The translations under genes were made by a program, and so were the position numbers. The notes under the pieces were generated by a model. It worked only from the letters and a program-made list of their open reading frames with translations, did not search any database and had not been told where the DNA came from. From Collybia mongolica (taxonomy: Eukaryota; Basidiomycota; Agaricomycetes; Agaricales; Clitocybaceae), in the NCBI GenBank assembly GCA_013420905.1, contig JAAXNY010000010.1:2170001-2234000 (forward strand): a stretch of DNA of 64,000 nucleotides, given 5' to 3'. Of the stretch, positions 51,194 through 61,175 are shown one piece after another (positions within the stretch are counted from its first letter, which is position 1; each line of letters opens with the position of its first letter).

Positions 51194-52385
51194 TCCTATA
51201 CATTAAAACAGCTGGGTGTTTTGACCCTAGCTTTGCTGACCTAATATTCGCTTTGTTGACTAAAAATATGACTAATCAAAAAAAGATGACAAATATTGAA
51301 TGGATGCCTGAAACAGAAGCAGGTGGCATTTGCCGTCAGACACATCATTTAGTCATGTGACCAAAAAGCGTCCAGCATCAAATTTGTAAAATGTGTGCCC
51401 TCAGGCTTCTAACTACTAGCTCATGTGTCCATTTGTTGCTGGGATCTGGAAGTGGTGTCATTCTTCTTTCTCCCCTCTCATAGAATATTCTGGAAAGGTC
51501 AAATCAATTGAATAAAGTTTCATGGCCATAGCCTGTTGATTACAAAATACTTATCAAAGCATGCATTTTTGAGGCTCAAATGAGGTATACAGGGAAATAT
51601 ATAAGATTGTATGCAATCTAGAGAGTGCCTTGATTGTAGGCAGGAACATATCACATGTATTTGTTGTGAGACTAATTACCATCTCATTTACAAAACCAAA
51701 AGCCATAATAATGAGTCATCATCTCTTCTTGCCACAGTAAAAATAAGAATGAAGCAGATGAATCTCTTCTGAAATACCAATGTAATTTGTTGTAAATTTC
51801 AATTTTACAGTTGTTCCTTAGAGTGGTATGAGGCCCCTGGAAGCTCCCCTATATGTTTGGAAAAGTTTTTTGCCAGAATGGGACTCAAATCCACTATATG
51901 GGCCAGGGCTTATGTCATTAAACATAAAGCATATGGAAAAAAAAAACATGACAATTCTTGCCATACTAGGACCAAGTTTTTTTTAGTGCTTCCTGAGGAT
52001 TGTGAATCTGGGCTCTGGCTCTTCTCAAACTGAAACAGATCAAATGAACCAGTGACCCATTACTTGAAAGAAATCCTCAAGGAAGGTCTGATATCCACTA
52101 TATTTAGGCCAAGGATTTTGCCAGAATCACTTGAATCCACTATTTTGGGCTGGGAAAACCATCATTTTGGGAGTCTCAAATCTGCAAAAAAATTCCAAAC
52201 ATATAGGGGAGCTTCTGGGAGCCTGTGGTATGGGGGAAAAAAAATCAATGGCATTTGTGGCCAACTGCAATCCACACTCCGGTGACCATATATCTGGAAC
52301 TCCCTTTATATATTTGTATAAATAGAATTTTGCCCTCAGAATGGACAAGCCACCCCCCATGCCAAAGGCACAGGTAGTAAGCTTG
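51194..52385 (+). mobile_element. Helitron-like element B (short non-autonomous family)
   Basis: Starts TCCTATACATTAAAACAG directly after element A and ends with TGCC-AAA-GGCA hairpin, then GTAGTAAGCTTG, 1,192 bases. TGAC-type repeats lie near the 5' end. At about 51,620-51,730 a frame with ECLDCRQEHITCICCE hints at a Cys-rich remnant. An internal inverted repeat joins about 51,835-51,861 with 52,192-52,220 (shared AGCTCCCCTATATGTTTGGA). No intact gene. Confidence 0.65.
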
Positions 52386-52524
52386 TCCTATACATGAAAA
52401 CAGCTGGGTGTTTTGACCCTAGCTTTGCTGACCTAATATTTGCTTTGCTGACTAAGAATATGACTAATCAAAGAAAGATGACAAATATTGAACAAGAAGC
52501 AGGTGGCATTTGCTGTCAGACACA
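52386..52524 (+). mobile_element. truncated element C, 5' end only
   Basis: Begins TCCTATACATGAAAACAG directly after B's CTTG, nearly repeats B's first 140 bases, and is cut off where the 3' end of minus-oriented element D abuts it. It looks like a B-family copy interrupted or replaced by D. Confidence 0.6.
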
Positions 52525-53825
52525 CAAGCATAGTACCTGTGCCTTCGGCACAAAGGGTGGCAGTAAATAATATTTTATTGCAGTGTTGCCAACTCTACAG
52601 TTTTCCAACATAATAGCCACCATTATTATTTTAATGTTATTCCTTGTAAGTAATATCAAGAGTGGTAAATACGACGCTTCTTGATCTTTTACCACCACCA
52701 TCCAACCGTGGGAATTCGTCCCTCCTGCACTAGGTCATCCCTAAACTACCTAACACCTCATCCCTAATCGACATTGCCTTTCATCAGACCACTCTTTCAG
52801 CCTGGGCCACCATCCTTTTATACCATATCCAAATTTTTAACTTATCAGAGCTGATCCTGACTATCTGCAGGGTCATCTCATCTTGCCTGTACTGGGGGCG
52901 TCACTAATCCATTCACATCCACCTCATCAACTACCAGGCCACATGAGGACACCACAACTCTAGTACTCTGCTTTGCGCAGATCCTTAGGGGGCGTCACTG
53001 CCAACATTCTTGACAATTTATTCATACTTGCTTAACCACTACATCCAAACACAAAAGGAGGAAGGGGTCTGGCCCCTGATCAGCTACTGTCCCTGCACAG
53101 AGCACACCTCTTGGGGAGAATGCCAGTTAATTGACCAATGGTGGGATTTGGCAGCCTCATTTTGAGGGGAGTCATCACTTTGGGAGAGTGGTGTGGAACA
53201 GGGGGGAAAGTAATAGGGGGGATTCAGGAGAGGGGGAGCAGGTTTGAGGTACAGGTCATTCATTTAGTTTGGAAATTTATCTTCAACACTGGGGGGGAGT
53301 AATGGGTTTCCAGGGCGCCCTGAAAATACCAGGGGGGGAGTGGAACGGGGTACCAATGTGAAGGGAGGGGACCATGCCCCGACAAGCAAAGGCAAACCTT
53401 TAAGGCGTTGGGAGGTTCAGACATGGTACAGTACAATACCGTTGGACTGCAGGTATCCTCAGTCTAGACCAGTAATATGACCTGGAGAGCAACTTAGTGT
53501 ACAGCTCCACCCTGATGGCTCATTACAGATTACTTAGTGGTGATAGGTGTCTATGCCCGCATGTAGCTGGGTCAAACCCACATGCGCTTAATATTATTAT
53601 ATGACCCAAAAAAAAAAAAAAAAAGAGTGGTAAATACATAATAATATTGATACTGATATTTGTGCGCTGTTTTTGAGTCATGTGTCTGATCAGGTGCTCA
53701 GAGCTTACCTAAACTTGAAGCAGAGGCAAGTTGATTAGTCATTGAAGTTGATTAGTAATATTAGTCATCTTTCTATTAGTCAGCTTAGCCAGGGTCAAAA
53801 TACCGTTCTGTTTTAATGTATAGGA
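52525..53825 (-). mobile_element. Helitron-like element D, interrupted by poly(A) element
   Basis: Read on the minus strand it starts TCCTATACATTAAAACAG at 53,825 and ends with hairpin GTGCC-GAA-GGCAC, then GGTACTATGCTTG at 52,525. Without the 950-base poly(A) insertion and its duplicated target it is only about 335 bases, so a miniature derivative. Confidence 0.6.
52673..53622 (+). mobile_element. poly(A)-tailed retroposon, copy 1
   Basis: About 950 bases from GACGCTTCTTGATC to a run of about 17 A. Flanked by the 15-base direct repeat AAGAGTGGTAAATAC at 52,658-52,672 and 53,623-53,637. Long target duplications of this size with an A tail indicate LINE-type target-primed insertion. The left half is C/T-rich, the middle G-rich with several G runs, and the right end before the tail reads CATGCGCTTAATATTATTA. 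No long open frame, so non-autonomous. A second copy lies at 62,258 and has the same 5' end. Confidence 0.75.
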
Positions 53826-56175
53826 CAAGCTTATGGCCCGTGGCTATGCCACAGCACTGTGGCACTGGGCCATGGTTTATCACAGATCTTCCAGGTTGCT
53901 GGGGGCTCTGCCCCCAGACCCCCTATTCAACCTGGAATATTTATCATATGTCATATCTCAATTTTTTAGGCATTACTTTACTTTTATGAAGAAATCTTAT
54001 ATACTATATCCAGCATATCCTATCACCCAACATCCTATAAAACCCCACATCATATCATTTCAGTTGCACCACCATTCTTGCCCTTATCTTGCAAATTTTT
54101 TGGAGCTGGGTATCCTACTGCATCCTATTGTACATACCTGGAAACAAATCATATACTCTTAGCTTACCATTTTTATTTCTATCTTATTCATATAGCCCAT
54201 ATCATACTTACAGTCACTCTTTATCTCTTAAGGCTCCAATTGTTTCATTTGTTTACTGTTTATCATTTCTGTTTAGTTTACTGACCACCTATCTAAATGG
54301 TAAACAACTGGTAAACAAACAGTAGTAAATGGTCACCATGAGTAGTGGGGTGGTGATATTACAGCATGCTGTATCCATATTTACCTCATATAGCTTTCTA
54401 TAATTGGCAAATGACAAATGGCATATATTATAAATATCCATTCCATGGCTGTTAAGGAGATATGTACTTATATGAAAGACAGCCAAGGTTCCTTAGATTT
54501 GTTCAAACTTCATCATTTGTTTGCTAATGGTCCATTACCATTCACTTGATGCATTAATGTTAATTTGAGTCTTTTTGTCCTCAATGGCCTTCTTGTCATT
54601 TGGTAAATGTTTAGTTTACACCATTTTATAAACAAATACTAAATGGTTAGAGTCCTATAACCTCCTATACCTACAATTTTCATAATATCACCTCAGTCCT
54701 GCTTCCAGATATGGCCCTTTACTATTCCAATCCAGCAGTTAGTCAACCACCTTATGCATTATTGTCATATTCTATTTTACCCTGTCTTCCTGGTTTTACA
54801 AACCTACTCTTGCACATCCATATTTGTGTTATTGCCATAATTATGTCTATATTTTCCCTCTGCAGATAAACAATCATGTATATATACAGTAACTTGGTTG
54901 AACTGTAACTCAAACAGTAGATACAAATAGTCTAAGGTCAGATTCAATATTGTGTAGTTATTATCCTACCACATTTGTTGGTTGCCATATATAATCCATC
55001 ATGAAAAGGTAATAATTAATGGCTTAATTTAACAAATATCAGTTCTACTCAAATTCTTGAAATCAATGTTTCTACACATTATATTTTCTTTTAATCAATT
55101 ACACTATTTCACTTGATCATTTGCACTGGATTCCAGTTGCTTTAAATATAAGCTTAGAAAGAGGTAGCTCTGATCCATGGATAGAGTTCAAGTATTCAAT
55201 TGGAGTACATTGCTGTGGCTCCATCAATTCTGTCATGTGCAATAGAATTTATAATGTGGTATGCATACCTTAGCATTTCCAGGAATTATTTCCAGTATTT
55301 TGGAAGAGTTTATATCATTGTATTTGGTGGAAAGAGTGTTTTTTTTAGTGTATAAAGTATCAGGTTTTAAAACAGGATTTGTAATCTCAGAATACATTGC
55401 ATTGATTAAAGGCTTGATGGCAGAATTGATTAGGTAAAGTCATTTCCATGTTTGTCTGTATATTCTTGATTTGTAATTTATAAGCAGTAGCACCATTTAA
55501 ATACCTATTTTACTGTTTTAGTTGAGCATCTGAAACTTGTCAGGCAGTATACACACACAAAAAAGTTATGGATAACAGATAATATTTGTTGACTTTAGTC
55601 CACTTTAGTTGGGGTTATAGTGTGCTGTAAAGCAGGTGATTATGTTTGTTGTGAGGCAGGTGACTTAGCATGTGATTATGACCTGGATAGAATATTTTTT
55701 TTAAATCAATATAATGTAATATTGATGTAATTATAATAGGGTTTGTAATGTTGGAATATATTGTATGCATTAAAGGCTTTATATCAGAATTGGTCAGGTG
55801 AAGACATTTTGATTTTTGTCTGCCTGTAATTTCATGAGCAAAATGTATTTTCTAAAATTTAGTTTGAGCTTCTGAAAATTTATGAGGAAGTGTACACACA
55901 AATGGGTTAATATTTATTGATTTTGTGTGCTTTGGAGGTCATGTGATGTGAGTGGTCATGTTGTGTTTTGAGGCAGGTGACTTTGAGCTGGTTTGAACAG
56001 GTGATCTGAGCAGGTGACATAGCATGTGACTTTAACAATTTTCTTGCTTTGTCATCCTTAGTCAGCACTCTACTTAAAAGACAACTTTTCTGCTGCTTTG
56101 TCAGACTTAGTCAGCGCTTAGTCAGGATTAGTCACAATCAAATTCACACACTAACTGTATTTTATAATATACAGA
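53826..56175 (-). mobile_element. Helitron-like element E, diverged partner of H
   Basis: On the minus strand it starts TCTGTATATTATAAAATACAG at 56,175 and ends with a CCGTGGC-type hairpin and CTTG at 53,826, 2,350 bases. Most of it aligns, inverted and with many differences, to element H at 61,176-64,000. A faint helicase relic lies at about 55,150-55,400. It preserves the empty target (55,035-55,050) of the poly(A) insertion found in H. Confidence 0.65.
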
Positions 56176-58185
56176 CAAGCTTATGGCCCGTGGCTACGCC
56201 ACGGCACTGCTACACTCACCCATGGCTCTACCACGTAACCTTCAGCTTGCTGGGGGCTCTGCCCCCAGACTCCCATCTTAGTCTCAATACTTTATTCTAT
56301 GTTCAATTTCAATATTTTGGATGTAGGCTTTTTTCCCTATTCAAATCATAATCCATATAATACTTCTACTCCAAAGGAACATCTTTACTGTTAAAGTGAC
56401 CCTATTGTCTACAGTATTTGGTATCATAGCTTTGATTCCATGTACCAATATTACCTGTGAAATCACAATATAAAACTGCCCATGTATAACTACAGGAGAT
56501 CTAAAGTCAAGTCCAACTTGGTGTAATCAGTGCCCTTGATATTGGTTAATTGTCATACAGAATCCCAGCTATAAAAGCAGTTGTGACCATGCCAATTTAA
56601 AAGCTATCAGGCTATTAGATGGCATCATTTGGAATCTTGAGATAATTTCTTTATGCCTATCATTTTGCCTCCCAATTAACCATACTTCTACAATATGGTT
56701 GCTTGTCCATGTTATTATTTCCCTTGACCCATTGTAAAGACTATCAACTGTGTTCAAATTGTGCAATATCATTACATGGCACCCCACTTTTTAAGTTAGC
56801 TTATATACATAGAGGTAGCCCTGATACATTGATAACATTCAGATATTCAACAGGGTATATTGCTTCAGCTCCATCAATTCCTTCATATGCAATACAATCT
56901 GCACTGTGGTACATCTTGCCATCTCCAGGAAACATATCCAGTACTTTTTTATTGAGAGAGTCAACATCACCATTTCTGGCAGAAAGAATAGCTCTCTCAG
57001 GGTAAAATGTATCAGGTTTTAGAACAGGGTTTCCAATGTCAGGATATAATGTGTCAGTTAGAGACTCCACAGTATTCTCAGCATCATAAAAGTGGCTAGG
57101 TAAGGTGACATTTCCATTGCCATCTGTAAGCTTCCCATGGCCAATTTCAATTTGCCATTTGGAAAGTCTCATTTTATCATTAGTAACACCATATAAGTAC
57201 AGATTTTTCTTTAGTTTGAGTATTTGAAGTTCATCCCCACAGTGGGGAGTGCATAAGACAGGCACCCACAGTCTGCACCATCAAATACTATAATTAGCCT
57301 ACCAAAGGCTCTATCATCTCCTCTAATATTTTGGAATAGCCAGTTGACTGCATCAAAGGCAACAATGCTGTCCAATATTGTGTAGTCAATTCCTATCACA
57401 TTTGCAAATTATTATGTGAAAAGTTAGTTGTTATTGCTCTAATTTGATAGGGATCAGCTCTATTCAAAATCCTTGGAATCAATGTTTCTTCTACCTATAA
57501 TATTTCTCTCAACCATGTATTACTATTTCCCTTACTCATTTGTACTGGATTCCTATTGTTCTAAAGATAGGGTTAGACAGAGAGTAATTTTTTCAAAATA
57601 GAATGTATCAGATTTTAAAGCAGGCTTTGTAGTGTTAGAACATTTTATGTTAATTTATGGATTAACAACCAAATTGCTCAGATAAACTCATTTCCATTTT
57701 TATCTGCATGCTTTCCATGTTCTACTTTGATTTGTAATTTTATGGGTAGTGGCACCATTTAAATACTTTTTTTTTTCCGTTTGAGCATCTGAAATTTATG
57801 AGGCAGCTTAAGGTTAATAGGTATTGTTTGTTATTTGTTGACTTAGTCCGCTTTGGAGGTCATGTGATGTGGTGTTGCAGATCAGGTGATTAGTATGTGT
57901 CTTAGCATGTTACCTGGATAGATTTTTTTTTAAATATATAATGTATTAGTTTTTAAAGCAAGATATGTAATGTTAGAATTTATTGTGGTAATTAAGGGTG
58001 ACTTAAGCAGGTGACTTGAGCAGGTGACATGGCATGTGACTTCAACAATTTTCCTGCTTTGTCATCCTTAGTCAGCACTCTACTTAAAAGACAACTTTTT
58101 TGCTGCTTTGTCAGACTTAGTCAGCGCTTAGTCAGGATTAGTCACAATCAAATTCACACGGCCGTAGTACTTTAATATAGACAGA
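56176..58185 (-). mobile_element. Helitron-like element F with helicase remnant
   Basis: Starts TCTGTCTATATTAAAG at 58,185 and ends CTTG at 56,176 on the minus strand, 2,010 bases. Inverted counterpart of the element at 59,166-61,175, of identical length and apparently identical sequence wherever compared. Confidence 0.72.
56410..57400 (-). pseudogene. decayed Pif1-type helicase C-terminus (copy 2)
   Basis: Minus-strand pieces read AVNWLFQNIRGDDRAFGRLI, KWQIEIGHGKLTDGNGNVTL, FYPERAILSARNGDVDSLNK and FPGDGKMYHSADCIAYEG, then CHVMILHNLNTVDSLYNGSR and CMTINQYQG. Compared with copy 1, about 45 bases after the FD-containing strand are deleted. Frame changes and stops break it. Confidence 0.8.
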
Positions 58186-59165
58186 CAAGCTTACTACCAT
58201 GCCTTTGGCACGGGGGGGTGGCTTGTCCATTCTGAGGGCAAATAATATTTACACAAATATATAAAGGGAGTTCCAGATATATGGTCACTGGAGTGTGGAT
58301 TGCAGTTGGCCACAAATGCCATTGATTTTTTTTCCCCATACCACAGGCCCCCAGAAGCTCACCTATATGTTTGGAAAACTTTTCTAGATTTGAGACTCCC
58401 AAAATGATGATTTTTCCAGTCCAAAATAGTGGATCTGAGTGATTCTGGCAAAATCCTTGGCCTAAATATAGCAGATTTCAGACCATCCTTGAGGTTTTTT
58501 TTTCAAGTAATGGGTCACTGGTTCATTTGATCTGTTTCAGTTTGAGAAGAGCCAGAGCCCAGATTCACAATCCTCAAAAAGCACTAAAATATGTTTTATG
58601 ATATAAGCCCTGGCCCATATAGTGGATTTAAGGCCCATTCTGGTGAAAAACTTTTCCAAACATATAGGAGAGCTTCCAGGGGCCTCATACCACTCTAAGG
58701 AACAACTGTAAAATTGAAATGAATTTACAACAAATTACCTTGGTATTTCAGAAGAGATTCATCTGCTTCATTCTTATTTTTACTGTGGCAAGAATAGATG
58801 ATGAATCATGATTATGGCTTTTGGTTTTGTAAATGAGATGGTAATTAGTCTCACAACAAATACAGGTGATATGTTCCTGCCTACAATCAAGGCACTCTCT
58901 AGATTGCACACAATCTTATATATTTACCTCAACTGAGCCTCAAAACTATTATGCATGCTTTGATAAGTATTTTGTAATCAACAGGCTATGGCCATGAAAT
59001 TTTATCTAATTGATTTGACCTTTCCAGAATGTTCTATGAGAGGGGAGAAAGAAGAATGACACTACTTCCAGATTCCAGCAACAAAATGAGCTAGTAGTTA
59101 GAAACCTGAGGGCACACATTTTACAAATTTGATGCTGGATGCTTTTTGGTCACATGACTAAACAA
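58186..59165 (-). mobile_element. B-family element G, spacer of the inverted repeat
   Basis: Minus-oriented B-family copy ending with hairpin GTGCC-AAA-GGCAT and CTTG at 58,186. Its 5' end is missing: homology to B stops after CACATGACTAAA near 59,162, where the next element begins. So the element at 59,166 seems to have inserted into G, or a rearrangement joined them. Confidence 0.6.
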
Positions 59166-61175
59166 TCTGTCTATATTAAAGTACTACGGCCGTGTGAATT
59201 TGATTGTGACTAATCCTGACTAAGCGCTGACTAAGTCTGACAAAGCAGCAAAAAAGTTGTCTTTTAAGTAGAGTGCTGACTAAGGATGACAAAGCAGGAA
59301 AATTGTTGAAGTCACATGCCATGTCACCTGCTCAAGTCACCTGCTTAAGTCACCCTTAATTACCACAATAAATTCTAACATTACATATCTTGCTTTAAAA
59401 ACTAATACATTATATATTTAAAAAAAAATCTATCCAGGTAACATGCTAAGACACATACTAATCACCTGATCTGCAACACCACATCACATGACCTCCAAAG
59501 CGGACTAAGTCAACAAATAACAAACAATACCTATTAACCTTAAGCTGCCTCATAAATTTCAGATGCTCAAACGGAAAAAAAAAAGTATTTAAATGGTGCC
59601 ACTACCCATAAAATTACAAATCAAAGTAGAACATGGAAAGCATGCAGATAAAAATGGAAATGAGTTTATCTGAGCAATTTGGTTGTTAATCCATAAATTA
59701 ACATAAAATGTTCTAACACTACAAAGCCTGCTTTAAAATCTGATACATTCTATTTTGAAAAAATTACTCTCTGTCTAACCCTATCTTTAGAACAATAGGA
59801 ATCCAGTACAAATGAGTAAGGGAAATAGTAATACATGGTTGAGAGAAATATTATAGGTAGAAGAAACATTGATTCCAAGGATTTTGAATAGAGCTGATCC
59901 CTATCAAATTAGAGCAATAACAACTAACTTTTCACATAATAATTTGCAAATGTGATAGGAATTGACTACACAATATTGGACAGCATTGTTGCCTTTGATG
60001 CAGTCAACTGGCTATTCCAAAATATTAGAGGAGATGATAGAGCCTTTGGTAGGCTAATTATAGTATTTGATGGTGCAGACTGTGGGTGCCTGTCTTATGC
60101 ACTCCCCACTGTGGGGATGAACTTCAAATACTCAAACTAAAGAAAAATCTGTACTTATATGGTGTTACTAATGATAAAATGAGACTTTCCAAATGGCAAA
60201 TTGAAATTGGCCATGGGAAGCTTACAGATGGCAATGGAAATGTCACCTTACCTAGCCACTTTTATGATGCTGAGAATACTGTGGAGTCTCTAACTGACAC
60301 ATTATATCCTGACATTGGAAACCCTGTTCTAAAACCTGATACATTTTACCCTGAGAGAGCTATTCTTTCTGCCAGAAATGGTGATGTTGACTCTCTCAAT
60401 AAAAAAGTACTGGATATGTTTCCTGGAGATGGCAAGATGTACCACAGTGCAGATTGTATTGCATATGAAGGAATTGATGGAGCTGAAGCAATATACCCTG
60501 TTGAATATCTGAATGTTATCAATGTATCAGGGCTACCTCTATGTATATAAGCTAACTTAAAAAGTGGGGTGCCATGTAATGATATTGCACAATTTGAACA
60601 CAGTTGATAGTCTTTACAATGGGTCAAGGGAAATAATAACATGGACAAGCAACCATATTGTAGAAGTATGGTTAATTGGGAGGCAAAATGATAGGCATAA
60701 AGAAATTATCTCAAGATTCCAAATGATGCCATCTAATAGCCTGATAGCTTTTAAATTGGCATGGTCACAACTGCTTTTATAGCTGGGATTCTGTATGACA
60801 ATTAACCAATATCAAGGGCACTGATTACACCAAGTTGGACTTGACTTTAGATCTCCTGTAGTTATACATGGGCAGTTTTATATTGTGATTTCACAGGTAA
60901 TATTGGTACATGGAATCAAAGCTATGATACCAAATACTGTAGACAATAGGGTCACTTTAACAGTAAAGATGTTCCTTTGGAGTAGAAGTATTATATGGAT
61001 TATGATTTGAATAGGGAAAAAAGCCTACATCCAAAATATTGAAATTGAACATAGAATAAAGTATTGAGACTAAGATGGGAGTCTGGGGGCAGAGCCCCCA
61101 GCAAGCTGAAGGTTACGTGGTAGAGCCATGGGTGAGTGTAGCAGTGCCGTGGCGTAGCCACGGGCCATAAGCTTG
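59166..61175 (+). mobile_element. Helitron-like element A-prime, inverted twin of F
   Basis: Starts TCTGTCTATATTAAAG and ends with CCGTGGC-GTA-GCCACGG hairpin and CTTG, 2,010 bases. Positions x here correspond to 117,351 minus x in F across the full length, so there are no length differences. Confidence 0.72.
59951..60941 (+). pseudogene. decayed Pif1-type helicase C-terminus (copy 3)
   Basis: Same broken frames as in element F, on the plus strand, including the same deletion and stops. Identical frame lengths in F and here show they were copied after decay had begun. Confidence 0.8.

Noticed and set aside
52673..53622. Poly(A) element as a solo LTR
   Set aside because: It has an A tail and 15-16 base target duplications, not the TG...CA ends and 4-6 base duplications expected of LTRs.
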